Origin: Heliocidaris tuberculata
Lineage: Eukaryota > Echinodermata > Echinoidea > Camarodonta > Echinometridae
Length of the DNA stretch: 64,000 nucleotides
Direction of reading: 5' to 3'
Assembly (NCBI GenBank): GCA_025618425.1
Contig: CM046832.1
Span: 72,033,196 to 72,097,195 of the forward strand
Below the pieces are notes generated by a model that saw nothing but the letters and a program-made list of their open reading frames with translations, was not told the origin of the DNA and searched no databases. Shown piece after piece: positions 9,777-20,000 of this stretch (its first letter is position 1; each line of letters starts with the position of its first letter). The position numbers and the translations under genes are program-made.

Positions 9777-12202
9777 ATTGAGGAACTAGGTATCATACAA
9801 TTAATAATAATAATATGGAATGGCTTTTCTTTCGTGGCACACAAGAGTTTATCGTACTCGCTTTGAAAATATTTCACTCGTCGTGCCGACTCCTGAAATA
9901 ATATGTTCATAGCTCGTGCGATATATCTTTGTATCCCACTCAAGGCCATTCAATATTATATAAATATCGTACTGACATGACCGCCCATAGCGCGTGACAG
10001 ACCACCTAGTCTGGGAGCCTGTCCCGAAATAGTCACCCCATTTTACCCATAAGATTTGACCCCTTTAATAAAGGCATTGATTAACTTTGCCCAGGATTGA
10101 AAAAAAAAAAATCACTGTTCCAGCTAATGCTGTAATCATAATTGCAAACCTTTAGCTCAGACAGGAATCGCCTGAGTTTTATAAGCTGATCGGTCCTTTA
10201 TATATCAAGATATTTACGACTGAACATTGATGTCGGGATAGAGTACCACCGAACCCTAAAGAACTCTTACGGTTGGCATACCTCGCTCTATCACAGAATA
10301 CCGTACGGGCTGGAAACCCGCTCTGAAATCGCCAAGCGCTGGTGCTTGGTTTTTGTGACTGCAGCGCAGCGAAGAAGCCGAGCGACTTGCGCTAGCGATT
10401 GATCGCGATTTTCTCTTTTTTTAGGATAGTAAACGGGTTCCATTTTCTCTCATACTTTCACAGATCCTTAATTATATATGTAGTTAGAGGACTGCACACA
10501 ATTCACTGGCATTTGAGCTGATTTTACAATTTTTCACAAAGTTAATCAATCAAGTTACTTAGACCATCTAAGTCATTGACAAAAAGGTTGTCAGCCTGAC
10601 CGTAGCCGCCGGGTTAAGCCCCCAGAACCCCCAAAAGGGACCCCAAAGTCGGGTCGATTTCACCCCATCTCACCCATGCACCAAACTTTGTCAGTAGGAA
10701 GTAGTATGACTGGACATTACAAAACACAAAAAACTGACAAAAATTTCTGTCGGGATGGGGTGTCAGACGGCCCCTAAATATTGGGGTAAAATTTTCCCCT
10801 TAAAGCCCAGAGACCAAATTTGGTCAGAAGGAAGAGCTATGGATGTACATTCCAAAAATATAAAAACTGACAAAATTGTCCATCAAGGGGGTGTCAGACC
10901 CCTGAAATGAAAACCCCAAAGTGCCCTTTGACAATGCTTTGCCCCCCAAAATGCTCGTATGCAAAGAAAAACAATTTTTTGTTTCATACAATTGAGGAAC
11001 TAGGTATCATACAATTAATAATAATAATATGGAATGGCTTTTCTTTCGTGGCACACAAGAGTTTATCGTACTCGCTTTGAAAATATTTCACTCGTCGTGC
11101 CGACTCCTGAAATAATATGTTCATAGCTCGTGCGATATATCTTTGTATCCCACTCAAGGCCATTCAATATTATATAAATATCGTACTGACATGACCGCCC
11201 ATAGCGCGTGACAGACCACCTAGTCTGGGAGCCTGTCCCGAAATAGTCACCCCATTTTACCCATAAGATTTGACCCCTTTAATAAAGGCATTGATTAACT
11301 TTGCCCAGGATTGAAAAAAAAAAATCACTGTTCCAGCTAATGCTGTAATCATAATTGCAAACCTTTAGCTCAGACAGGAATCGCCTGAGTTTTATAAGCT
11401 GATCGGTCCTTTATATATCAAGATATTTACGACTGAACATTGATGTCGGGATAGAGTACCACCGAACCCTAAAGAACTCTTACGGTTGGCATACCTCGCT
11501 CTATCACAGAATACCGTACGGGCTGGAAACCCGCTCTGAAATCGCCAAGCGCTGGTGCTTGGTTTTTGTGACTGCAGCGCAGCGTAGAAGCCGAGCGACT
11601 TGCGCTAGCGATTGATCGCGATTTTCTCTTTTTTTAGGATAGTAAACGGGTTCCATTTTCTCTCATACTTTCACAGATCCTTAATTATATATGTAGTTAG
11701 AGGACTGCACACAATTCACTGGCATTTGAGCTGATTTTACAATTTTTCACAAAGTTAATCAATCACTTTAATTAAAGTTACTTAGACCATCTAAGTCATT
11801 GACAAAAAGGTTGTCAGCCTGACCGTAGCCGCCGGGTTAAGCCCCCAGAACCCCCAAAAGGGACCCCAAAGTCGGGTCGATTTCACCCCATCTCACCCAT
11901 GCACCAAACTTTGTCAGTAGGAAGTAGTATGACTGGACATTACAAAACACAAAAAACTGACAAAAATTTCTGTCGGGATGGGGTGTCAGACGGCCCCTAA
12001 ATATTGGGGTAAAATTTTCCCCTTAAAGCCCAGAGACCAAATTTGGTCAGAAGGAAGAGCTATGGATGTACATTCCAAAAATATAAAAACTGACAAAATT
12101 GTCCATCAAGGGGGTGTCAGACCCCCTGAAATGAAAACCCCAAAGTGCCCTTTGACAATGCTTTGCCCCCCAAAATGCTCGTATGCAAAGAAAAACAATT
12201 TT
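9777..12202. repeat. Near-identical 1.2-kb tandem duplication
   Basis: Copy 1 (9777-10980) and copy 2 (10991-12202) start with ATTGAGGAACTAGGTATCAT and end in AAAGAAAAACAATTTTTT. Differences are few: AGCGAAGAAG versus AGCGTAGAAG, a small insertion near 11766, and short homopolymer changes. Each copy contains GAGCCTGTCCCGAAATAG (10018 and 11230), which acts as a terminal repeat of the composite element ending at 14997. No open frame is credible. Confidence 0.9.
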
Positions 12203-12267
12203 TTTCCTTCTGACTATGATCATTCAAAAGCGTTTCATTCAGTTCACTTTAAATTTTCATAACATAA

Positions 12268-12700
12268 TTTTTAATAATAATAATCTTCTTGAGGTGCAAT
12301 TGGTGTTAATTGGTATTTTGGTTAATAAGTTATTAAATTGTGAAAAATGTATTGCTTTCTCAAAAGTAGCCAAAAAATATTGTCAGGACTTTTATGTAAA
12401 CACAGCCATTTACCATCTGACAAGGCATACTAGAGGAGCTTGCTTGGTATCTGTGCAATTAACACATGAATAGTACATTCAGCCTGGCAGTCACATACCA
12501 CAGATACCTGAAAAGCTCTTCTATTATGCCTTGTCAAACAGGTGAAGATGGACAATGGGTGTGTTCACATAATCCTGACAATATTTTTTGGCTACTTTTG
12601 AGAAAGCAATACATTTTTCACAATTTAATAACTTAATAACCAGAAGGCCAATTAACACCAAATTGCACCTGAAGAAGATTATTATACTCAAAATTATATT
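12268..12700. repeat. Long palindrome centred near 12475
   Basis: 12268-12468 pairs with the reverse complement of 12480-12700; shared words include CTTCTTGAGGTGCAATTGG versus its inverse near 12655, and GCTTTCTCAAAAGTAGCC versus its inverse near 12590. The pairing goes on, with gaps, to 11900-12065 against 12720-12868. It would fold into a very long hairpin. Confidence 0.8.
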
Positions 12701-13005
12701 TTTAGAATGAACATCTATAGCTCTTCCTTCTGACAAAATTTGGTCTCTGGGCTTACCCCAATTTTTAGGGGCTGTCTGACACCCCATCCCGACGGAAACT
12801 TTTGTCAGTTTTTTTGTGTTTTGTAATGTCCAGTTATACTACTTCCTACTGGCAAAGTTTGGTGCATGCATGGGTTGGCCTCTTGTCGAGGCCCTGGCGC
12901 TGTTGGAATCCTTGGCGATATGGAGGCAAAATTTCTGGTGGCGAGCGAAGCGAGCCAGAAAAACCGAGGCGCTTGCGCCGAGGGCCTCTTGACACCCGAC
13001 CTGAA

Positions 13006-14079
13006 TTATATATTCATGAGGCACGATTTCCTACTGAATTATGCATGAAAACGTCAATAGTTAGATTACCGCGGCGATCGCCCAGCAAATTGGCCAATGA
13101 AATCTCAAGGATTTCTTCATACCAAAAAGTGTGTTGCATTCTCAACCATGCGCGCGCGCGTATCACTTTCCCTCTGCGATTCCCTCCATAGAACCCTGTA
13201 CATTAATCATGAAAAACGTAAATTTCAACTTTTAGAAATACTTATATCTTTTTCACTTTTTAACAATTTAATTCAGTTAAAAAGGAATATGAATATTGAA
13301 GAAACAAAGAAGCTGCTGAGCATAAAAATGTTATCATCTCATATGTAGAATTCTGGCCAATTTTGTTTGAAAACGGCCTTTTTATGTTGCCTCACAAAAA
13401 CGTAGAACACCCAAATTACACGTGTTTCTATGGGGAAAGTAATCGACTCGCAGTGACAAGGTAATTTTGTTAATTGGTTAGCAGTGCTGTTAATGGTGGG
13501 AATTAACCAGTTAAAAGGTTTCTTAAAAGAGTAAGAGTTCTAGGTTTGACCTTTCTTATTCTGACTTCTACTGGTTTTGTAGAATTCTGGCCTTTTTATG
13601 AATTAGTTATGAAATATTTTGTGTTTTTAGACTGATTCTGTGCGCGCGCACCACTTATCTCTACAGAGATCAGTGGCGCGCACGTGTCATTCTGATGACA
13701 TTCAGGCTACGCGCAGATGCAACAAATTGCGCGAAACTTATTGACATGACTTCAGTTTTGGACTAGTCTATTATTTTTTTTTTTGGGGGGGGGGGATTAC
13801 GTAAATCTCTTGCTCAAAATACATTCACAGACAAGCACATTATGAAGAATTCGATCTCTAGCTTACAAACCATGGTAATTTGAAATAAGACAAATGTACA
13901 TATTTCTCAAGATATATATATTTCTCATATATTTACAAATAATGAAGAATGGGCAATAAAAGCCACCGTTCAACAATAGATGCATCTCCATCAATTCTGA
14001 AAAGTTGACTTAGTCTATGATCAAAGCTTTTTTTCGAAAGTGAAGCTTCAAGTCAAATTCAAAATTATACCTTCTAAAG
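13006..14079. other. Interior of composite element, no gene seen
   Basis: AT-rich sequence with CG-alternating spots (13150, 13642) and a poly-T/poly-G junction at 13770-13795. No domain is recognised. Confidence 0.4.
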
Positions 14080-14499
14080 TCACATCTTGTGCGAAGCGTC
14101 CCCAAGATAGATGGCTTGAAGTCCACGTTTCTTGAGCGACTTCACCTGGTCTCTCATCAGAGACACCAAAGGGGAAATAATCAACAAAATGCTTCGTGAA
14201 GATGATAGACTAGAAGATGATGTAACCAAGGAGTTACCAGCAACTTCACTGCCCGGCAAGGCCCCGGGGGATCCGCCTGGCCCTCGCGCGCGAAGCAGCA
14301 GTCTCACTCTCCATCCCTGGCCCACGGAGGTAATCAGCACAGAGCGGTAGCGCGTGAAAAATAACACTTTTTCCATATAGCCAGTAGGCAGATTCACAAA
14401 AACATCTTGTCCTGTAAGTGCAGATTTGATTGCATCAACTTGCAAATCTTTGAATCTGTCAATCTTCAACATTCTAGCGGCATATTCTAAGCTCTTCAA
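14080..14499 (-). pseudogene. RecQ-like DNA helicase fragment
   Basis: The 139-residue reading opens with LKIDRFKDLQVDAIKSALTG and QDVFVNLPTGY, the helicase motif 0/I region of RecQ proteins, and later has SILLIISPLVSLMRDQVKSL, which matches motif Ia. Between them the GK[ST] of Walker A is lost (LPTGYMEKV) and about 60 residues of low-complexity sequence replace the normal spacer. Motifs II-VI are absent. It is a broken gene piece inside an inverted-repeat element, either captured or landed upon. RecQ-like genes are ATP-dependent 3'-5' helicases; this fragment cannot be active. Confidence 0.7.
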
Positions 14500-15030
14500 A
14501 TATCGTCATCACTCGTCGTGGAAGAAACGTTGAACGCCATTTTGGGCTGCGATTAATTAATATGTAAGAAATAGCAAGCAGTCGAGTCATGAATATTTAA
14601 CATTACGTCATGGTAGCTCGCGCTTATTGGATGATTTTCACCGACCAAAATTTGGTCGGAATATTCGTCAAAACAATGAAATACAAAAGAAATTCAGATC
14701 GGGTGTCAAGAGGCCCTCGGCGCAAGCGCCTCGGTTTTTCTGGCTCGCTTCGCTCGCCAGAAATTTTGCCTCCATATCGCCAAGGATTTCAACAGCGCCA
14801 GGGCCTCGACAAGAGGCTATGCATGGGTGAGCCTGAAATCGACCCGACTTTGGGGTCCCTTTTGGGGGCTCTGGGGGCTAAACCCGGCGGCTACGGTCAG
14901 GCTGATACCTTTTTGTCAATGAATTAGATGGTCTAAGTAACTTTAAGGGGTCAAATCTTATGGGTAAAATGGGGTGACTATTTCGGGACAGGCTCCTGGC
15001 CTAACCATGCAGTGCATGCAGTACGCGTAC

Positions 15031-16583
15031 CCGGCCGCGATATTTTTTTTCGGAGGATGGGAAAGTCACTAGACGAAAATCGACGCTCCTGATTGGCTTA
15101 AAAACTCTTGAGATAGATGTGATTCAGTGGTTTTGTTAAAATGCAGAGTTTAGTGAGTCGATTCAAGCACATGCACAGCTAGTACAGCTACACGTATGCA
15201 ATGCAATGTACAATGTATACCATATACGCAACATGCATCCGGTGTATACGCATGCAGTCGGCTCACTAAGAATCGAACGAAGCGTTTTCAGGTCACATCT
15301 ATGGCAAGCAAAGGTCATGGTCATCCAGAAACGGAGTACTAGTATTTTTTTTATACGTTTGTGTACAAGTGCGAGACGCACACATGTTGAAATATATTGA
15401 ACTAAATTATTTATTTTAAGTCTCAATGTGAATGTCATATCCAAAACAGGTTTTAAAAAAAAGAATACATGTACATGTACAGAAAAAAACTATAGAAAAA
15501 AAATGTTGCTTTAATTAGCCTGACAGGATTGTTGTTTACAAGTTACTCTATCACCATGCAAAATTGTGTGTAAATCGGGTATTCCATCTCCGAGATTCTT
15601 GGTGAGGGTCACAATGCCCCCCCCCCTCCCCAGTCATCATGTGCTCCTGAAAAGCCCAGTCAGAATAAAAGGGTTGTGAATTAAAAAGAATTTGAATATA
15701 TTATTTTCTTGGCATAGGCCTACATGAGTCAGAAAAAAGTGGAAAATGGAAATCTTGCCATTTGAAAGGGGATAAGACTAAATGTTAGAAAACAGAGGGG
15801 TATTTTTTTCAATGGAGAGAAAGGTAAAAGAGGGGGAACTTTTTTATTTGAAACTTGGATATAAACTATCGGTTTAAGAAGATACAAAGTGAAATTACAA
15901 ATACTTGGGACATAAATGTGATGTAGTGTCGTGAGCCTATGCCTGTGATGTGTATATTCCTGTGTTGTGCATGACACAAAATCTTTAGTTTTATTAATGT
16001 AGACTCTTTAATATTTCTGTTCAATATGACTTAATTTCAAGAATGTTTCCCCATAGTAAGTATATGCAATTGTCTCTCTTGGTTGGTATTTACCTCCACA
16101 CTCAGGGTTAAAACGTACTCCACATTTGAATGCAAACATCATAATAACTACATTGTGTTTGTTGCCATTCAAACATCTTTATTTTTTGTCAATACATATG
16201 AGTAACTTTTGTTATTTCATTAACTAATGCAAAGCATGTGACTTCTGCCATTTTTTTATTGCAAATATTAAAGAGCACACCTGAAAGTATGATACGATGC
16301 TACATGACATACATTGTATACATATAAAGAGAGGGTAAAAGCTAGATGGATAGGTGTTCGAATCCGAGTAGTGAGCCCACTGCATGTGTACTGCATGCAT
16401 GTTGCGTATATACAGTATACGTACATTAGCTGTGCATGTACTTGAATCGACTTACTAAACTCTGCATTTTAACAAAACGACTGAATCACATCTATCTCAA
16501 GAGTTTTTAAGCCAATCAGGAGCGTCGATTTTCGTCTAGTGACTTTCCCATCCTCCGAAAAAAACATATCGCTACCCGGCCGG
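15031..16583. mobile_element. Foldback element with 230-250-bp arms
   Basis: 15031-15280 is the approximate reverse complement of 16350-16583. Shared words are GGATGGGAAAGTCACTAGACG versus its inverse near 16545, and CTCCTGATTGGCTTAAAAAC versus its inverse near 16505. The 1.1-kb loop is AT-rich and shows no gene apart from a C-run at 15618-15630. No transposase is seen. Confidence 0.7.
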
Positions 16584-16749
16584 CCGGCCGGCCGCGGATC
16601 GACTTCGCGTACGCGTACTAAGCGCATGGTACTATACTTAACGTGCGTTAAAATATAGCGCATATTTTTTTTCGATTTTATGCGCATGTATTGTACCATG
16701 TATCATGTACATGTACGCTCAATATTGATTTTTCATAGATCTAGCTAAA

Positions 16750-16851
16750 GCGCTACCGTATATAATAATAAAGCGCGCGATATATACAGGCGCAGGCTAG
16801 GATAGGCCGGCCAATATGCAATGCAATTGAAGCGCAGCTGAGCAACTGAAA
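16750..16851 (+). promoter_or_regulatory. Possible promoter and 5' UTR of sulfotransferase
   Basis: TATATAATAATAAA (about 16757-16770) lies some 90 bases before the proposed start codon, with a GGCCAAT word at 16808. The spacing would suit a TATA-type promoter. This is a guess from motifs only, and the foldback arm ends just upstream. Confidence 0.3.
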
Positions 16852-17096
16852 ATGTCGTTGTCATTTAACTTCAGGCAACCTTCAGGGAGGATCAGAAACC
16901 AAAGGCGATTCTGTCTGTTATTAATCACCTTGGCCATTTCACTGATTTCAACTTGTTTGCTTTTGCAGTCTTTAAACTTCGAATGGGGATCTTCTGGCCT
17001 CACCAGCATCGCCTCCAGATTGGGAAAAAGGCCCAAGGCCAGGGCCAAGCCAAGGCAAGGGCAAGGGTCCTCTCGACTTCGACTACTTTCCTGATA
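16852..17096 (+). CDS. Sulfotransferase exon 1: membrane anchor and stem
   Basis: ATG at 16852 in a good context (A at -3) opens a frame with a basic lead (GRIRNQRRF) and a hydrophobic stretch [20 protein letters not shown], as in type II Golgi enzymes. In that frame a stop comes at 17092. The frame shifted by +1 from about 16976 instead reads [18 protein letters not shown] and [10 protein letters not shown] and meets donors ATA|GTAAGA (exon end 17096) or AAG|GTTGGT (exon end 17114), both in phase 1, which fits exon 2. So either the AAA at 16974-16976 carries one extra base (error or disabling allele) or this exon is structured differently. Confidence 0.55.
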
Positions 17097-20000
17097 GTAA
17101 GAGATCAAGGGAAGGTTGGTAATCTAACGTTAACATATCAGTCACCCACTTTCAGTTTTTAGTTTATTTAGATCGAGTAGACTTTCTACTTCTAGATCTA
17201 ACTTAACTTAGAAGTCTAATTTAGAGTCAGACTAAGATAAAAACTAACGTAGATCTACAGTCCCGAAGAGTCTAACTAGACTATGTTAAATGTTAGATCT
17301 AAATTAACGTTTAACTTAGTCTTGATCTTAGAGTGGTTAGTAAAACAAGTTGCGATATGCATGGCTAGCTAATTAATTAAGTTAGAGTGCCCAAGAAGTC
17401 TGCGCAGTGTCCTTTTCATAATTAACTGCGCTGCGCGTTCTGATAAATCTAAAAAACACGCAACGAATACAACATTTTTATATTTATTATAGCGATCGGT
17501 ATACCCAGACCTATGACCCAGACGTTGTAATTCCGGACAGGTTGTTAATCCGGACAGGTCATTTAAATCGAACAACTTTTCATGCAAGTTATCACAAATC
17601 TTTCACAGGATAGGTTGAAAATCATGTGAATTGCAAGTATTCACTGGTTTTAGTGTTACTTGAGGCATGTTTTTCGTAAAATCTGACGGCAAAATTGACA
17701 GGCTAATTTTTGTTAAGTGTCCGGAAGTGCAACCCCCCATCTTACCGTATTCATGCGCAAAACGAGTCAAAATATTGCAAAAAAGGTCTTATTTCAGACA
17801 TCTTATTCACAAGCCTCGAAAGAAACGTCTTAATTCTTATCTTTCCTCCTGTGGGGTGGAGGGAGGGGTACAGTGTCCCCAGTATTTCAGAAACTTGGGT
17901 ATCCTAGAAGTTCCCCCTTTTACATGGATTACTTTAGATAAGTGCTCCCTTTCCTTTATATTCCTGCCCGTTGAATTTCACAATCTCAAAATTTGATTTT
18001 ATTACCATTGATAATTGCTAGAGGCCTATTAAAATCTGAGAGGTGCCCCTTCTTCCTTGACAACTGTCCCTTTTCCTTAGTAAGAAGTGCCCCTTCCTCA
18101 TTTATAAGTATCCTTTATATTATAATACCTTCCCCTTTTCCAATCTTATAATTGCCCCTATTCTTTCTGATAAGTGCTCCTTTTTATTTTATTTTTATAA
18201 ACGAACCTCTTCCCTTTTCATCTCCATAAAACTCCTAATAAAATAATTCCTTCGACAACTCCGTATTAAATTATTTACATCAAATGTTCCTATTAATCTC
18301 TTTCAATAACTGCCTTTTTTCCAATTTCACTTTTCAGATACAAGAATTACCCCCTTTCCGTCTGATAAATGCATCTTTACCTGTGGCCATATCTATTCAA
18401 ATTTGAGAGGTGCCCGTTCTAATTCGACAAGTGCTCCTTTCGCCTTCTGTTAAATGACATCTCTATGACGAGTGCCCCTTTACGCCTCTGATAAGTTTTC
18501 TTAATTCATTTTAAAACGGGCTCCTTTTCTTTCTAAGAAGTACAATTCCTTCTGATAAGAGCCCCTCTTCCTTTATAAAAAACAAAAACAAAAACAAAAA
18601 CACCCCTTTTCCATTCTCATAAGTGCCCTTTTTACCTCTGGTATAAAGTGCCAATATTCATGTGCAACAAATACCACATGTTTCATCCTCTGATAATTGC
18701 TCTTTTTAATATGACATACTCCTGCTCCTTTTCTTTTTTGATAAGTGCTATTATCGTTCTTGATTAGGGCCCCTTTTTTCTTGCTCCATAATTTGTGCCC
18801 CTAATTTATAGCGATTTAGAGCAACTTTACTTTAATTTCGTCAAGGCTTGCTCGTTATACGCTCGCTCACATTTATATTTGATATACATGTAGTTTTGTT
18901 ACTTATTAGAGGTCTTTTCAGTATCTCATGCCGATACTGTGTTTATACACCTTTCAGAACTTTTTTTTTTCTCTTTATAAGATGCTGTTGATCACCATGC
19001 AGCCTCACAGATCTTAAAAAATTGCTCGCTCGCTTCGCTCGCTCGCACATTAATATGTAGGTCATCAAACTCAACTGCAAACTTGGATGCTTAAGTAACT
19101 TATATTAGAGTCTGTAAGAGAGAAACATAATTGAAATCCTTATAAATGTAATCACAATGTAGGGTATATATGACAATGTTTAGAGATTGTATATTTTTCC
19201 ATTGTATATAGGTGCCCCCTTTTTCCAGAAATAGCCCTTATCGGCGCCCCTAAACTTTAGAAATTTTCCTCAATGTTGCGATCATACCCCCACTGCTTAA
19301 ACTGAATTTACGCCGGTGCATTAATGAGTGAAATCAGATCAGCCCCCCCCCCCCCAATTTTCAAAAACGCTCCGCGGCCTCTGAAATATTAGGTGCACAG
19401 GGACTATGGCAAGCCAAAGGGGAATATATTCGTCTCTTGTATTTATATTCATCTCTAATATATATTCGTCTCTAATATATTCGTCTCTTGTATTTATATT
19501 CATCTCTAATATATATTCGTCTCTAATATATTCGTCTCTTGTATTTATATTCATCTCTGAAGAAATATATTCATCTTTTGAAATTGTTTATATTTATCTC
19601 TACAGAAATATCTTCAGCTTTTCAACATTTTCGTCATTTTAATCTATTCATCTCTTCAATATGTTCGTCTTTTTATTATATTCATCTCTTCAATATTTTC
19701 GTCTTTTCATTATATTCATCTTTTTTTTATATATTGAACTTTTAAATATTTTTGTCATTTTAATCTATTCATCTCTTCAATACTTTTATTTTTTAATTAT
19801 ATTCATCTACTTCATATAGTCATCTTTTCAATATTTTCGTCTTTTTAATCTATTCATCTTTTGAATGTTTTCATCTTTTAATTATATTCACCTATTTCGA
19901 TAATTTCGTCTTGAAATTATATTCATCTTTTGAGATAAATGGCAGGAGATGGCGCTCGTATCTACTCGTCTCGAGAGCCCTCGATCTGTGCGACTCTGTG

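Larger units (their letters stand above)
11230..14997. mobile_element. Composite inverted-repeat element
   Basis: GAGCCTGTCCCGAAATAGTC..CCCATAAGATTTGACC at 11230 reappears inverted at about 14943-14992 as GGTCAAATCTTATGGG..GACTATTTCGGGACAGGCTC, giving termini of about 50 bp. Inside are a large palindrome centred near 12475, a segment at 12862-13005 repeated inverted at 14697-14830, and a RecQ-like helicase fragment on the - strand. The superfamily is not identifiable by eye, and CTGG on both flanks may be a short target duplication. Confidence 0.55.

Noticed and set aside
10240..10400. Compact GC-balanced segment that could be a small structured RNA gene
   Set aside because: It is part of the duplicated repeat block (also 11450-11610) and matches no RNA family I recognise.
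16953..17162. -1 ribosomal frameshift product at T TTA AAC
   Set aside because: The -1 frame does not join exon 2 in an open phase and has no family resemblance; only the +1 frame fits.
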